6,292 nucleotides of DNA from Desulfuromonadales bacterium. GTDB taxonomy: Bacteria; Desulfobacterota; Desulfuromonadia; Desulfuromonadales; BM103. Position 1 is the stretch's first letter, and every line of letters starts with the position of its first letter. The DNA lies in NCBI GenBank assembly GCA_029859485.1, contig JAOUDB010000161.1, forward strand, positions 1 to 6,292. The letters are read 5' to 3'. The translations under genes and the position numbers were made by a program. The notes beneath the pieces were generated by a model, which ran no database searches, had not been told where the DNA came from, and saw only the letters and a program-made list of their open reading frames with translations. Shown here in pieces: positions 1-6,269 of the stretch.

Positions 1-60
1 CGCTGAACCCCCTCGAGTCCTTTCGATCGATGCCGGCGTGGATGTCTTGGTAATGGTCAC
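1..60 (-). CDS. N-terminus of an unrecognised gene, cut by the left window edge
   Basis: On the minus strand a GTG at 60-58 opens a frame that stays open for 20 codons to the edge. The residues begin MTITKTSTPASIER and are rich in Ser, Thr and Pro at first. The case for a real start is the ribosome binding site: GGAGGG (complement of 68-73) lies 7 bases before the GTG. The gene is divergent from the sahR-ahcY operon and shares an AT-rich spacer of about 250 bases with it. Too little is visible to name a product, and there is no hydrophobic signal peptide in the visible part. The start call is fairly secure. The function is unknown. Confidence 0.6.
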   Translation of the reverse strand, partial: MTITKTSTPASIERTRGGSA

Positions 61-67
61 GCTTTTT

Positions 68-73
68 CCCTCC
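68..73 (-). promoter_or_regulatory. Strong Shine-Dalgarno for the minus-strand partial gene
   Basis: Read on the minus strand, this is GGAGGG, a near-perfect anti-16S match, followed by a 7-base spacer and the GTG at 60-58. It is the main evidence that the partial frame at the left edge is a real gene. Confidence 0.65.
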
Positions 74-91
74 AGATTTAAAGCCAAACAA

Positions 92-120
92 AAATAAAAT
101 CTTCTTGAGTCATTTGTTAA
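92..120 (-). promoter_or_regulatory. Possible promoter for the minus-strand partial gene
   Basis: On the minus strand TTAACA (complement of 115-120, five of six matches to TTGACA) is followed after 15-18 bases by an AT-rich run (complement of 91-99). This run offers several overlapping weak -10 choices, such as TTTATT and TTATTT. The position, about 30-40 bases before the GTG start, is sensible. AT-rich spacers often give matches this weak by chance. Confidence 0.3.
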
Positions 121-143
121 CGCAGAGTCGCAGAACGCAGAGA
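119..143. repeat. Short tandem CGCAGAG-type intergenic repeat
   Basis: AACGCAGAG occurs at 119-127 and again, identically, at 134-142. A truncated copy, CGCAGA, lies between them at 129-134, so three CGCAGA units follow one another with a period of 7-8 bases, ending in a run of A. The repeat lies in the divergent spacer between two genes and stands out from the AT-rich flanks. From memory, similar strings recur in intergenic DNA of several bacterial groups, including deltaproteobacteria. I cannot verify the copy number in this genome. Confidence 0.6.
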
Positions 144-243
144 AAAAACGTCTTGTCTTGTTGTAAATGTTTCATTTCTGTCAATTTTCCTTCGCACCTT
201 TGCATTAAACCTTCTTTAGGGGTTATGACGTCGATTTTTTTTC

Positions 244-270
244 TTGCCAAAAAACTCGGGCTGTTATATC
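244..270 (+). promoter_or_regulatory. Likely sigma-70 type promoter of the sahR-ahcY operon
   Basis: TTGCCA at 244-249 matches the -35 consensus at five of six bases. TATATC at 265-270 is a -10 candidate preceded by TG at 262-263, giving an extended -10 with a short 15-base spacer. TATCAA at 267-272, with a 17-base spacer, is an alternative. Either would start transcription near 277-280, about 30 bases before the sahR start. The two options overlap, so the exact -10 is uncertain. Confidence 0.45.
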
Positions 271-286
271 AAGAAAAGCTGATGTA
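265..286. promoter_or_regulatory. Candidate SahR operator (inverted repeat over the -10)
   Basis: TATATCA (265-271), an 8-base spacer and TGATGTA (280-286) form an inverted repeat with six of seven arm pairs matched. It lies across the presumed -10 and start site of the operon, where an ArsR-family repressor would be expected to bind. A further copy of TGATGTAT (280-287) occurs in direct orientation at 303-310, over the sahR start codon. Assigning it to SahR is inference from position and symmetry. I do not have the published motif to compare. Confidence 0.4.
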
Positions 287-308
287 TAAAAATTATTGGA
301 ATTGATGT

Positions 309-1268
309 ATGTTGAGTCTTTTTAAAGTTCTGGCTGATGGTACCCGTTTGCGTCTCCTGCGTATTTTGCGCCAGGGTGATTTTACGGTACAGGATCTTAC
401 GCAAATCCTAGGTATGGGGCAGTCCCGCATCTCACGTCATTTAAAGCTCATGAGTGAGGCAGGCCTTCTGCAGGTCGAAAAGCAGGGGACCTGGCACTAC
501 TATCGCTTATCTCTCGAAGAGGGTTTTTTGAGTGATCTATGGGCCTCAGTTGAGCCCCGCCTCGCAGAGCTTGAAGGGCAGGAAAGAGATGCTCTTGGCG
601 TCATGCAGGTCATGTCGGAGAGGCGCAAGCGGAACCAGGAATTTTTCAACCAACATGCACGGGACTGGGACAACATTCATGTCGAATTGCTGAACCTGCC
701 GGATTATCAGGATCGACTGCTTGCCATGATCCCGTCAGGTGGGCTGGTGGTGGAAGTTGGCGTCGGGACCGGTAGCCTCTTGCCTCTGCTGGCAAAAAAG
801 GGTGAACGAACTCTTGGCCTCGACCATTCCCCTTCGATGATCAAACTCGCAAGAGAAACAATTGATCAGCAGCAACTTACAGGTAAAGTGGACGTTCGCC
901 TCGCCGAGATGAATCATCTGCCATGCGCTAACGCTTCAGCACGGACGGTGGTCCTGAACCAGGTTTTGCACCATGCAGAGCAACCTGTCGAGGTGTTCAG
1001 GGAGATCGCTCGTGTCCTCGAACCGGGGGGGGCTTTGGTTGCTGCGGACCTGACCCGTCACGGTCATGACTGGGCCCGTGAACGCCTGGCGGACCAATGG
1101 CTTGGATTTAAAGAAGAAGAACTCGAGAAGTGGTTGGCTGATACCGGCATGGTGCTGACGGAATACCTGGAGGTCGAAGCGATCTCAGGTCAACAGTCGG
1201 TGTTATTGTTTAAAGCCGTCTTTCATAAACATCATTCTGAATCATTGATTCAGGAAAACAGAAAATAA
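309..1268 (+). CDS. sahR: SahR-type regulator: ArsR HTH fused to a SAM-methyltransferase-like sensor domain
   Basis: This 319-residue protein has two parts. Residues 1-75 are an ArsR-type winged helix: the recognition helix region is about 36-54 (GQSRISRHLKLMSEAGLL), followed by a beta wing ending in WHYYRL. Residues about 110-300 are a class I methyltransferase fold: glycine-rich motif I at 147-155 (VVEVGVGTG), acidic D172 after beta-2, and LEPGG at 237-241. No metal-binding ELCVCDL-type motif is present, which argues against an arsenic or zinc sensor. The ArsR-family repressor SahR, shown in Desulfovibrio alaskensis to sense S-adenosylhomocysteine and control SAM-cycle genes, has this design, and ahcY follows after 15 bases. 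ATG 309 is the first possible start, since an in-frame TGA lies at 303-305; the ribosome site is weak (GGA at 298-300). The effector and targets are inferred. A methyltransferase activity cannot be excluded. Confidence 0.8.
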   Translation: MLSLFKVLADGTRLRLLRILRQGDFTVQDLTQILGMGQSRISRHLKLMSEAGLLQVEKQGTWHYYRLSLEEGFLSDLWASVEPRLAELEGQERDALGVMQVMSERRKRNQEFFNQHARDWDNIHVELLNLPDYQDRLLAMIPSGGLVVEVGVGTGSLLPLLAKKGERTLGLDHSPSMIKLARETIDQQQLTGKVDVRLAEMNHLPCANASARTVVLNQVLHHAEQPVEVFREIARVLEPGGALVAADLTRHGHDWARERLADQWLGFKEEELEKWLADTGMVLTEYLEVEAISGQQSVLLFKAVFHKHHSESLIQENRK

Positions 1269-1269
1269 C

Positions 1270-1274
1270 GGAGG
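1270..1274 (+). promoter_or_regulatory. Ribosome binding site of ahcY
   Basis: GGAGG lies 9 bases before ATG 1284, directly after the sahR stop codon (TAA 1266-1268). The intergenic gap is only 15 bases, so ahcY is probably transcribed with sahR and there is no room for a separate riboswitch. Confidence 0.75.
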
Positions 1275-1283
1275 ATTTGTTAG

Positions 1284-2732
1284 ATGACCGATTTTAAAGT
1301 ATTGGACCTTTCCCTGGCGACCTTGGGGCGCAAGGAGATGGATTTAGCGGAAGTCGAAATGCCCGGATTGATGGCTTTGCGTGATGAGTATCGCAACCAG
1401 TTCCCACTCAAGGGTGCCCGCATTACAGGCTCTCTGCACATGACGATTCAGACCGCAGTACTGATCGAAACATTGGTCGACCTCGGTGCACAGGTTCGTT
1501 GGGCGTCCTGTAATATCTTCTCGACCCAGGACCAGGCGGCGGCAGCTGTTGCTGTTGGTCCGAATGGAACGCCTGAAAATCCCCAGGGTGTACCGGTTTA
1601 TGCCTGGAAAGGGGAGACTCTGGAAGAATACTGGTGGTGTACCGAAAAGGCTTTGAACTGGCCGAACGGTGAGCTGCCGAACATGATCCTCGACGATGGC
1701 GGCGATGCCACCATGATGGTTCTTTACGGCAGCGAGTGGCAAGAGTCAGGGGCTCCGACCATTAATGCGGATGATCCGGAAGATTGGGTTGAATTGGTCA
1801 ACTGTCTGAAAAAGACCCTGGACAATAAATCTGTTGACTGGCAAGCGATCTGCAACTCGATAAAAGGCGTCACCGAGGAGACGACGACAGGTGTCCATCG
1901 TCTCTATCAATTGCAGAAGGAAGGCAAACTGCCATTCCCGGCGATGAACGTTAATGACTCGGTCACCAAGAGCAAGTTTGACAACGTTTACGGCTGTCGT
2001 CACAGCCTCATTGACGGCATTATGCGCGCGACTGATGTCATGCTCTCTGGAAAGGTGGCTGTGGTCTGTGGCTACGGGGATGTTGGCAAAGGCAGTTGCC
2101 AGTCTTTACGCGGTCAGGGTGCCCGGGTCATCGTGACCGAGATCGACCCGATCTGCGCTCTGCAGGCATTGATGGAAGGTTATGAAGTCAAAACCCTTGA
2201 GGACGTGGTAGCCGACGCAGATATTTTTGTGACCACAACCGGAAACAAGGATGTTATCCGCGTCGAGCATATGGCCCAGATGAAGCACAATGCCATTGTT
2301 GGTAATATCGGCCACTTCGATAACGAAATCGATATGGCGGCGATGGCAAAGGTCGACGGCATCAAAAAAGTCAATATCAAGAACCCTCGCGAGCATGGCA
2401 ACCAGGTTGATCAATGGGTTTTCCCTGACGGTCACGCTGTAATCGTTCTGGCCGAAGGACGCCTGCTCAATCTTGGTTGTGCTACAGGACATCCCTCCTT
2501 TGTCATGTCAAACAGTTTTACCAATCAGGTCATGGCCCAGATCGAGCTCTTCATGCGTGGTGATAATTACGACAACGAAGTTTATGTCCTGCCGAAGAGC
2601 CTGGATGAAAAGGTCGCCCGTCTACACCTCGGCAAGCTCGGTGCCAGACTGACGACACTTTCTAAAGAGCAGTCTGATTATATCGGGATTCCTGTGGAAG
2701 GGCCCTACAAACCGGATTCATATCGATACTAA
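1284..2732 (+). CDS. ahcY: S-adenosylhomocysteine hydrolase (adenosylhomocysteinase)
   Basis: This cytosolic NAD-dependent enzyme splits S-adenosylhomocysteine reversibly into homocysteine and adenosine, removing the product that inhibits methyltransferases and feeding homocysteine back to methionine. The 482 residues are full length for the long bacterial form. The first family signature is at 50-64 ([15 protein letters not shown]) and the second at 257-270, with the NAD-binding GYGDVGKG at 263-270. Expected active-site residues are present: the DDGG acidic pair at 137-138, E198-E199 in the EETTTGVH stretch, and K229, D233 and N234 in TKSKFDN. The C-terminus KPDSYRY (476-482) keeps the Lys and Tyr that reach into the neighbouring subunit's NAD site. 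It follows sahR in one operon and ends before a strong terminator. I see no frameshift or missing key residue. Confidence 0.98.
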   Translation: MTDFKVLDLSLATLGRKEMDLAEVEMPGLMALRDEYRNQFPLKGARITGSLHMTIQTAVLIETLVDLGAQVRWASCNIFSTQDQAAAAVAVGPNGTPENPQGVPVYAWKGETLEEYWWCTEKALNWPNGELPNMILDDGGDATMMVLYGSEWQESGAPTINADDPEDWVELVNCLKKTLDNKSVDWQAICNSIKGVTEETTTGVHRLYQLQKEGKLPFPAMNVNDSVTKSKFDNVYGCRHSLIDGIMRATDVMLSGKVAVVCGYGDVGKGSCQSLRGQGARVIVTEIDPICALQALMEGYEVKTLEDVVADADIFVTTTGNKDVIRVEHMAQMKHNAIVGNIGHFDNEIDMAAMAKVDGIKKVNIKNPREHGNQVDQWVFPDGHAVIVLAEGRLLNLGCATGHPSFVMSNSFTNQVMAQIELFMRGDNYDNEVYVLPKSLDEKVARLHLGKLGARLTTLSKEQSDYIGIPVEGPYKPDSYRY

Positions 2733-2754
2733 GAATGTAGAAAAATGTGAACAG

Positions 2755-2785
2755 AAAGGGGGCCAACGCTTAGTTGGCTCCCTTT
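2755..2785 (+). terminator. Intrinsic terminator after ahcY, between converging operons
   Basis: The arms 2755-2767 and 2773-2785 pair over 13 positions, with one G-U wobble (2761 with 2779) and a 5-base loop, GCTTA. The 3' arm ends CCCTTT and runs into a mixed T-rich stretch (TTTGCTTCTTCT), so the U-tract is imperfect. It begins 23 bases after the ahcY stop. Read from the other side it lies 26 bases past the lptG stop and could also slow leftward transcription. There the wobble becomes an A-C mismatch, so the rightward direction is favoured. Confidence 0.8.
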
Positions 2786-2810
2786 GCTTCTTCTATGGCA
2801 GGAATTTCGC

Positions 2811-3896
2811 TTAACTGTTGATTCTTAAGAAAAACCATGTGCCGATCAAGGCCATTAAAATATTAGCGGCCCAGGCAGCAATCAAAGGCGGGAGAACATC
2901 GATGGCGCCGAAGACGTTAAATGTCGCGTAGAGGATAAAGTAAGTGACGAAGATGATCAGGCTGATGACAATGCCCAGGGAAAAACTGGCGTTGCGACCG
3001 CGTTGCAAGGCGAATGGGATACCGACCAGAACCATGATCACGGGAATGACCGTTTTGGCAAAACGCACATGGATTTCTACCTGGTAAGACTTGGCATCAT
3101 AGCCTTCGCTCTCCAGCTTTTGGGTGAAATGGACAAGCTCGCCAATCGACAGGTCTTCCGGTCGATTCCAGAGTCTGACTGCTTCTGAAGGGCGACGTTT
3201 GAGGTCGAGTAAAAGTTCTGGTTGTTGTTTGAACGAAGAAACCGCTTTGGTTTCGGGGCTGAAGTTCCAGATTATGGCATTCTTGAGGCGCCACTGGCCT
3301 TTCTCCAGATGTTGGGCATGTTCTGCTTGAATGCGCTTGACCGGCATGAAGTTGTCGTTGAACTCGACAATGGTCAGCCCGAGCAGAATGCCTTTCGACG
3401 GAAATGCCTGGTTGATACTGATTATCTGGTTGCCATCACGGAAGTAGAGATCTTTGCTGCTGACCGACTGTGCGCTGCGCCCTTTGATCTCCGTGCGCAG
3501 GATGTAGTTTGATTCGCTGGAAGACCAAGGGACCAACCAGAGATTCGCGAAGAGCATAATGACGGCAAGGATCAAACTACTGACAAAGAGCGGTCGACTG
3601 ATGCGGATGAAGCTGATGCCGCCGCTAAGCATGGCTGTCAATTGGTTTGAGCGAGAGAAGCCTCCGATGGTTGCGAAGGTTGCAAGCAGAACGGCCATCG
3701 GCAGGGAATTGGAAAGGATGACCGGCAGGTGGGCCAAGGGGTAGGTCAAGTAGTACTTAACGGCGGCCCGGTGCTCTATAAAGTCATCCACTTTCTCCAA
3801 AAACTCAATCAGACTGTAGAGTGCTACCAGAGTCAGAAGGACCAGCGCCAGGTTGCGCAGAAAAGCGTTGAGAATGTAGCGATCAAGAATTGGCAT
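2811..3896 (-). CDS. lptG: LPS export permease LptG (inner-membrane subunit of LptB2FG)
   Basis: The 361 residues fit the YjgP/YjgQ permease family. Three N-terminal membrane segments (about 12-35, 50-80 and 100-122) are followed by a periplasmic beta-jellyroll domain (about 130-260) and three C-terminal segments (about 280-297, 305-328 and 333-357). The start MPILDRYILNAFLRN and the FLEKVDDF stretch resemble LptG rather than LptF. With LptF and the ATPase LptB it lifts lipopolysaccharide out of the inner membrane and passes it to LptC/LptA. The gene is second in its operon. Its ATG (3896-3894) lies inside the end of lptF with a 14-base overlap, behind a modest AAGAG site, which suggests translational coupling. 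lptB, lptC and lptA are not in this window. The F/G assignment rests on gene order and N-terminal likeness. Confidence 0.92.
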   Translation of the reverse strand: MPILDRYILNAFLRNLALVLLTLVALYSLIEFLEKVDDFIEHRAAVKYYLTYPLAHLPVILSNSLPMAVLLATFATIGGFSRSNQLTAMLSGGISFIRISRPLFVSSLILAVIMLFANLWLVPWSSSESNYILRTEIKGRSAQSVSSKDLYFRDGNQIISINQAFPSKGILLGLTIVEFNDNFMPVKRIQAEHAQHLEKGQWRLKNAIIWNFSPETKAVSSFKQQPELLLDLKRRPSEAVRLWNRPEDLSIGELVHFTQKLESEGYDAKSYQVEIHVRFAKTVIPVIMVLVGIPFALQRGRNASFSLGIVISLIIFVTYFILYATFNVFGAIDVLPPLIAAWAANILMALIGTWFFLRINS

Positions 3897-5067
3897 TTTT
3901 ACGCACTCTTTTCTGCAGGGAACGTAGAATCTGGTCCATCCAGGTGACGATCAGGTTAGGCTTTTCGCGCGAAGTCTGGTGCAAAAAGTAAGCTCCAGCG
4001 GCAAGCAGGATCAGTTGTGGTGTCCAGAGCGTCAACCATGGTGATGTCAACGCTTCTTTCGTTAGGGTTAAGCCCGCTGACAGAAGAAAGTAGTAGATCA
4101 GAAAGATAATCAGGCCCACAACAAAACCGCCACTACGGCCTGAACGGTGTGATTGCATACTGAACGGCAGGCCGAAAAGTACAAACAGAATCGGTGCGAG
4201 CGGTGAGGCGAGTCGCAAGTGAAGCTCCGCCTGCATCGCTCTGCGTGTTGACAGATCCTCTTCGCCAGAGATGGCACTCCAAAGCTTTCCTGTCCGATCT
4301 TCTCTGGTTTTGCGCTTTTTTGTCACCGGGTCGTTCATGATCGACGTGTCCGGCTGAATGTCGTAATTGCGGAAGTGAATCAGTTGGTAGCTTTTGGCAG
4401 AATCGGTTTGTTGCCGATGGATCACGCCATCATGCAGACGGATTGTGAATGTCTCGGTCGCCTCATCGCTGACGATATTGCCGTTGTCAGCAAAAACCCA
4501 GGAGGTTGATTCCGGCTTCTTGTCGACGATGAAGATACCCTCCATCCGATTTGCCTGACTCTCTACCTCGTTGGCGTAGAGTGTCAAGTTGTTGAACTGG
4601 TTCATGAAGATGCGCGGCTGCAGACCGATGGTGGCTTTCTGTCGCGCGATTTCGAAACTTTTGGTTTCAAAAGCTCTGTGTCCCCAAGGTTTGATCCAGA
4701 GGTTGGTCGCTGCAGTCAAGAGTGAGAAGACAAGGGCCAGGGCAAAAACGGGTATGGAGAGCTTGGCGAGGCCCACTCCAGCCGCTTTGAGAGCCACGGT
4801 TTCACTATCGGCTGACATCCGGCCCAAGCCGATCATGATGCCCATGAGGAAGGCCAGTGGCAGTGATATGGAAAAGAAGGTTGGCAGCAGGGTGACCAGA
4901 AGAACCACGATATCTATCGGGGAAACACCTTTTTCAATGATCAGGCCGACCAGCTTGTAAGCCTGCCCCATGACCATAACCATGGTAAATATGGCTATGC
5001 AGAGGAGGGTGGGTGAAAGGATCTCCCTGATAATATATCGATGAATTTGTCTGCCAAACATAATCAC
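3883..5067 (-). CDS. lptF: LPS export permease LptF (inner-membrane subunit of LptB2FG)
   Basis: The 394-residue frame has the same build as its partner: membrane segments at about 17-45, 52-82 and 103-125, a periplasmic jellyroll at about 135-265, and segments at about 288-304, 313-333 and 345-363. Family features include SLPLAFLMGIMIGLGRMSADSE at about 68-89 (between segments 2 and 3) and LGLPFSMQ-like FGLPFSMQ at 298-305. A basic tail of about 30 residues (365-394, ending QKRVRKNANS) extends past the last segment, probably into the cytoplasm. Its role is LPS extraction together with LptG and LptB. The frame opens at GTG 5067, but an in-frame ATG at 5061-5059 is equally plausible and would give 392 residues (MFGRQIHRYIIREIL). 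Neither has a clear Shine-Dalgarno. The gene is divergent from rpsB. Confidence 0.92.
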   Translation of the reverse strand: MIMFGRQIHRYIIREILSPTLLCIAIFTMVMVMGQAYKLVGLIIEKGVSPIDIVVLLVTLLPTFFSISLPLAFLMGIMIGLGRMSADSETVALKAAGVGLAKLSIPVFALALVFSLLTAATNLWIKPWGHRAFETKSFEIARQKATIGLQPRIFMNQFNNLTLYANEVESQANRMEGIFIVDKKPESTSWVFADNGNIVSDEATETFTIRLHDGVIHRQQTDSAKSYQLIHFRNYDIQPDTSIMNDPVTKKRKTREDRTGKLWSAISGEEDLSTRRAMQAELHLRLASPLAPILFVLFGLPFSMQSHRSGRSGGFVVGLIIFLIYYFLLSAGLTLTKEALTSPWLTLWTPQLILLAAGAYFLHQTSREKPNLIVTWMDQILRSLQKRVRKNANS

Positions 5068-5069
5068 GC

Positions 5070-5099
5070 ATACTAGTACAGTCTTAAAGCGAATGTAAA
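5070..5099 (-). promoter_or_regulatory. Possible lptF promoter placing the start site at the initiation codon
   Basis: On the minus strand TTTACA (complement of 5094-5099, five of six) and TAGTAT (complement of 5070-5075, four of six) are 18 bases apart. The start site would fall near 5063, almost on the ATG at 5061. That would make the message leaderless, in keeping with the lack of a ribosome binding site there. The 8-base palindrome TACTAGTA (5071-5078) overlaps the -10. This is sequence-pattern evidence only. Confidence 0.35.
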
Positions 5100-5122
5100 C
5101 GGACTTCGTTATGAAAAAGCAC

Positions 5123-5151
5123 TTGCCTTATGCCTGGCCTCATGTTATACG
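5123..5151 (+). promoter_or_regulatory. Candidate rpsB promoter (extended -10)
   Basis: TTGCCT at 5123-5128 (four of six) and TATACG at 5146-5151 (four of six) are spaced by 17 bases. TG at 5143-5144 gives an extended -10 motif. Transcription would begin near 5158, leaving a leader of about 110 bases before rpsB. The optimal spacing and TGn element support the call. Both hexamers are imperfect. Confidence 0.45.
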
Positions 5152-5157
5152 GATGAG

Positions 5158-5267
5158 CTGTTTATTTCACACGCCTTTTGACCCGGACCGGGTGCCTGAC
5201 ATGGGGTCAGGTCGGTTGCAGGGGATGATGAAGGCGGCGGCAAAACCTAGCGTAAAAGGAGTTCAAA
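5158..5267 (+). promoter_or_regulatory. rpsB 5' leader with two adjacent hairpins, possible S2 autoregulatory element
   Basis: Two stems lie one base apart. Bases 5181-5185 pair with 5189-5193 (ACCCG with CGGGT, triloop). Bases 5195-5200 pair with 5206-5211 (CCTGAC with GTCAGG, 5-base loop). A competing pairing of GACCC (5180-5184) with GGGTC (5204-5208) would disrupt both. S2 is known to repress its own operon through leader RNA in enterobacteria, and structured rpsB leaders exist in several phyla. That this leader does the same is inference. I cannot match it to a known family by eye. Confidence 0.4.
5254..5261 (+). promoter_or_regulatory. Ribosome binding site of rpsB
   Basis: AAAAGGAG ends 6 bases before ATG 5268. 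This fixes the rpsB start at the conserved N-terminus [18 protein letters not shown]. Confidence 0.75.
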
Positions 5268-6164
5268 ATGTCACAGATCACTATGAAACAACTGTTGGAG
5301 GCCGGCGTTCATTTCGGTCACCAGACCCGTCGCTGGAACCCCAAGATGAAGCCTTATATTTTCGGGGCTCGTAACGGGATCTACATTATCGACCTGCAGA
5401 AGACGGTTCGTTACTTCCGGACTGCTTACAGCTTTATTCGTGATATCTCTGAAAAAGGCGAGAAGGTTCTTTTTGTCGGCACCAAGAAGCAGGCTCAGGA
5501 TTCAATCCTTGAGGAAGCTGTCCGTGCGGACCAGTACTATGTCAACAATCGTTGGCTGGGCGGTATGCTCACCAACTTCTCTACAATCAAGCGCAGTATC
5601 GATCGCCTCAAGAAAATTGAGGTCATGTCTGAAGATGGGACTTACGATCTGCTGATCAAGAAGGAAGTTCTTCAACTGGATCGTGAAAAAGCCAAGCTGG
5701 AGAAAAGCCTCGGCGGCATCAAGAATATGACTCGTTTGCCAGCAGCCGTTTTCATTGTTGACCCCAACAAGGAAGAAATCGCTGTCAAGGAAGCCCGTAA
5801 GCTCGGTATCCCTGTCGTCGCCGTGGTTGATACCAACTGTGATCCGGAAGGCATTGATTACATCATCCCTGGCAATGACGACGCGATCCGTGCCCTGCGC
5901 CTCTTTGCTTCGAAGATGGCTGATGCCTGCCTTGAAGGAACGGCTGCTCGCCAGGAGAACCTGCGCAACAGCTCCGAGGGAGCGGACCAGGAAGAAGAGG
6001 CTGCACCGGTGGTTGAAGCGGCTTCGGAACCAGTTGTGATTGAGAAGGCTGCTGCGGCTCCTGCCGAGGAGGCTGTTGAAGCCCCTGCTGAGGCGGTTGT
6101 TGAAGCCCCTGTTGAGGCGGCTGTTGAAGCCCCTGCCGAGGCGGAGAAACCAACCGAAGCTTAA
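5268..6164 (+). CDS. rpsB: 30S ribosomal protein S2 with an Ala/Glu-rich C-terminal tail
   Basis: S2 is a 30S subunit protein that joins late in assembly and helps hold S1. Family stretches are clear: [20 protein letters not shown] (6-25), [15 protein letters not shown] (32-46), the [11 protein letters not shown] stretch (67-77), [12 protein letters not shown] (93-104), [13 protein letters not shown] (157-169), [19 protein letters not shown] (180-198) and IPGNDDA (200-206). The conserved fold ends near residue 231. The remaining 67 or so residues are a low-complexity, strongly acidic tail of Ala, Glu, Pro and Val with internal repeats. The E. coli protein has 241 residues, so this one is unusually long. 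It is followed by a hairpin terminator and then tsf, the usual bacterial order. Identification is certain; the role of the tail is unknown. Confidence 0.98.
   Translation: MSQITMKQLLEAGVHFGHQTRRWNPKMKPYIFGARNGIYIIDLQKTVRYFRTAYSFIRDISEKGEKVLFVGTKKQAQDSILEEAVRADQYYVNNRWLGGMLTNFSTIKRSIDRLKKIEVMSEDGTYDLLIKKEVLQLDREKAKLEKSLGGIKNMTRLPAAVFIVDPNKEEIAVKEARKLGIPVVAVVDTNCDPEGIDYIIPGNDDAIRALRLFASKMADACLEGTAARQENLRNSSEGADQEEEAAPVVEAASEPVVIEKAAAAPAEEAVEAPAEAVVEAPVEAAVEAPAEAEKPTEA
6069..6143 (+). repeat. In-frame tandem repeat encoding the S2 tail
   Basis: Three units of 21, 24 and 24 bases (6069-6089, 6090-6113, 6114-6137) and a 6-base remnant encode E-A-(A/V)-V-E-A-P-(A/V); the first unit lacks one codon. 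The core GTTGAAGCCCCTG is identical in all three copies. Unit lengths are multiples of three, so gain or loss of a unit keeps the frame. Near identity at the DNA level points to recent expansion by slippage or unequal exchange. Confidence 0.8.
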
Positions 6165-6185
6165 TTGTTCGATATCTTTAACTAT

Positions 6186-6217
6186 AAAAAGGCGGCCTGC
6201 ATTGCAGCCGCCTTTTT
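6186..6217 (+). terminator. Intrinsic terminator structure between rpsB and tsf
   Basis: A5 (6186-6190), GGCGGC (6191-6196), GCCGCC (6207-6212) and T5 (6213-6217) form a GC-rich stem with a T run. With C6196 bulged out, CTGC (6197-6200) can also pair with GCAG (6204-6207) around an ATT loop. The structure begins 22 bases after the rpsB stop and ends 52 bases before tsf. A hairpin at this junction probably lowers, but need not abolish, read-through into tsf. Confidence 0.8.
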
Positions 6218-6255
6218 ATCAAATAACTACATAACTCAATAAGCATAGTAGTTCA

Positions 6256-6263
6256 GAGGAGGT
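6256..6263 (+). promoter_or_regulatory. Strong ribosome binding site of tsf
   Basis: GAGGAGGT, close to the full anti-16S complement, lies 6 bases before a GTG codon at 6270. It decides the start of the partial tsf frame and may offset the weak start codon and partial termination upstream. Confidence 0.75.
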
Positions 6264-6269
6264 TTTACC

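Noticed and set aside
105..305. 66-codon plus-strand frame in the spacer upstream of sahR
   Set aside because: It has no ribosome binding site, runs through the CGCAGAG repeat and the presumed promoter and operator, and its translation shows no domain-like pattern. It is probably chance.
1..308. SAH or SAM riboswitch upstream of the sahR-ahcY operon
   Set aside because: I could not find a convincing multi-stem structure or terminator/anti-terminator pair in this AT-rich spacer, and the likely transcript start is only about 30 bases before sahR.
1344..1742. Long minus-strand frame opposite ahcY
   Set aside because: Antisense shadow of a highly conserved enzyme gene; no ribosome binding site or recognisable protein features.
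5111..5374. 87-codon plus-strand frame overlapping the rpsB leader and start
   Set aside because: It overlaps the S2 coding start in another frame, lacks a ribosome binding site and begins inside the presumed promoter. No leader-peptide logic is evident.
5863..6153. Minus-strand frame opposite the S2 tail reading as Gln/Pro-rich repeats
   Set aside because: The repeat pattern is simply the antisense of the Ala/Glu/Pro/Val tail repeat; there is no independent start signal.
6218..6262. Independent tsf promoter in the gap after the terminator
   Set aside because: The stretch is AT-rich but offers no well-spaced -35 and -10 pair that would leave room for the ribosome binding site.
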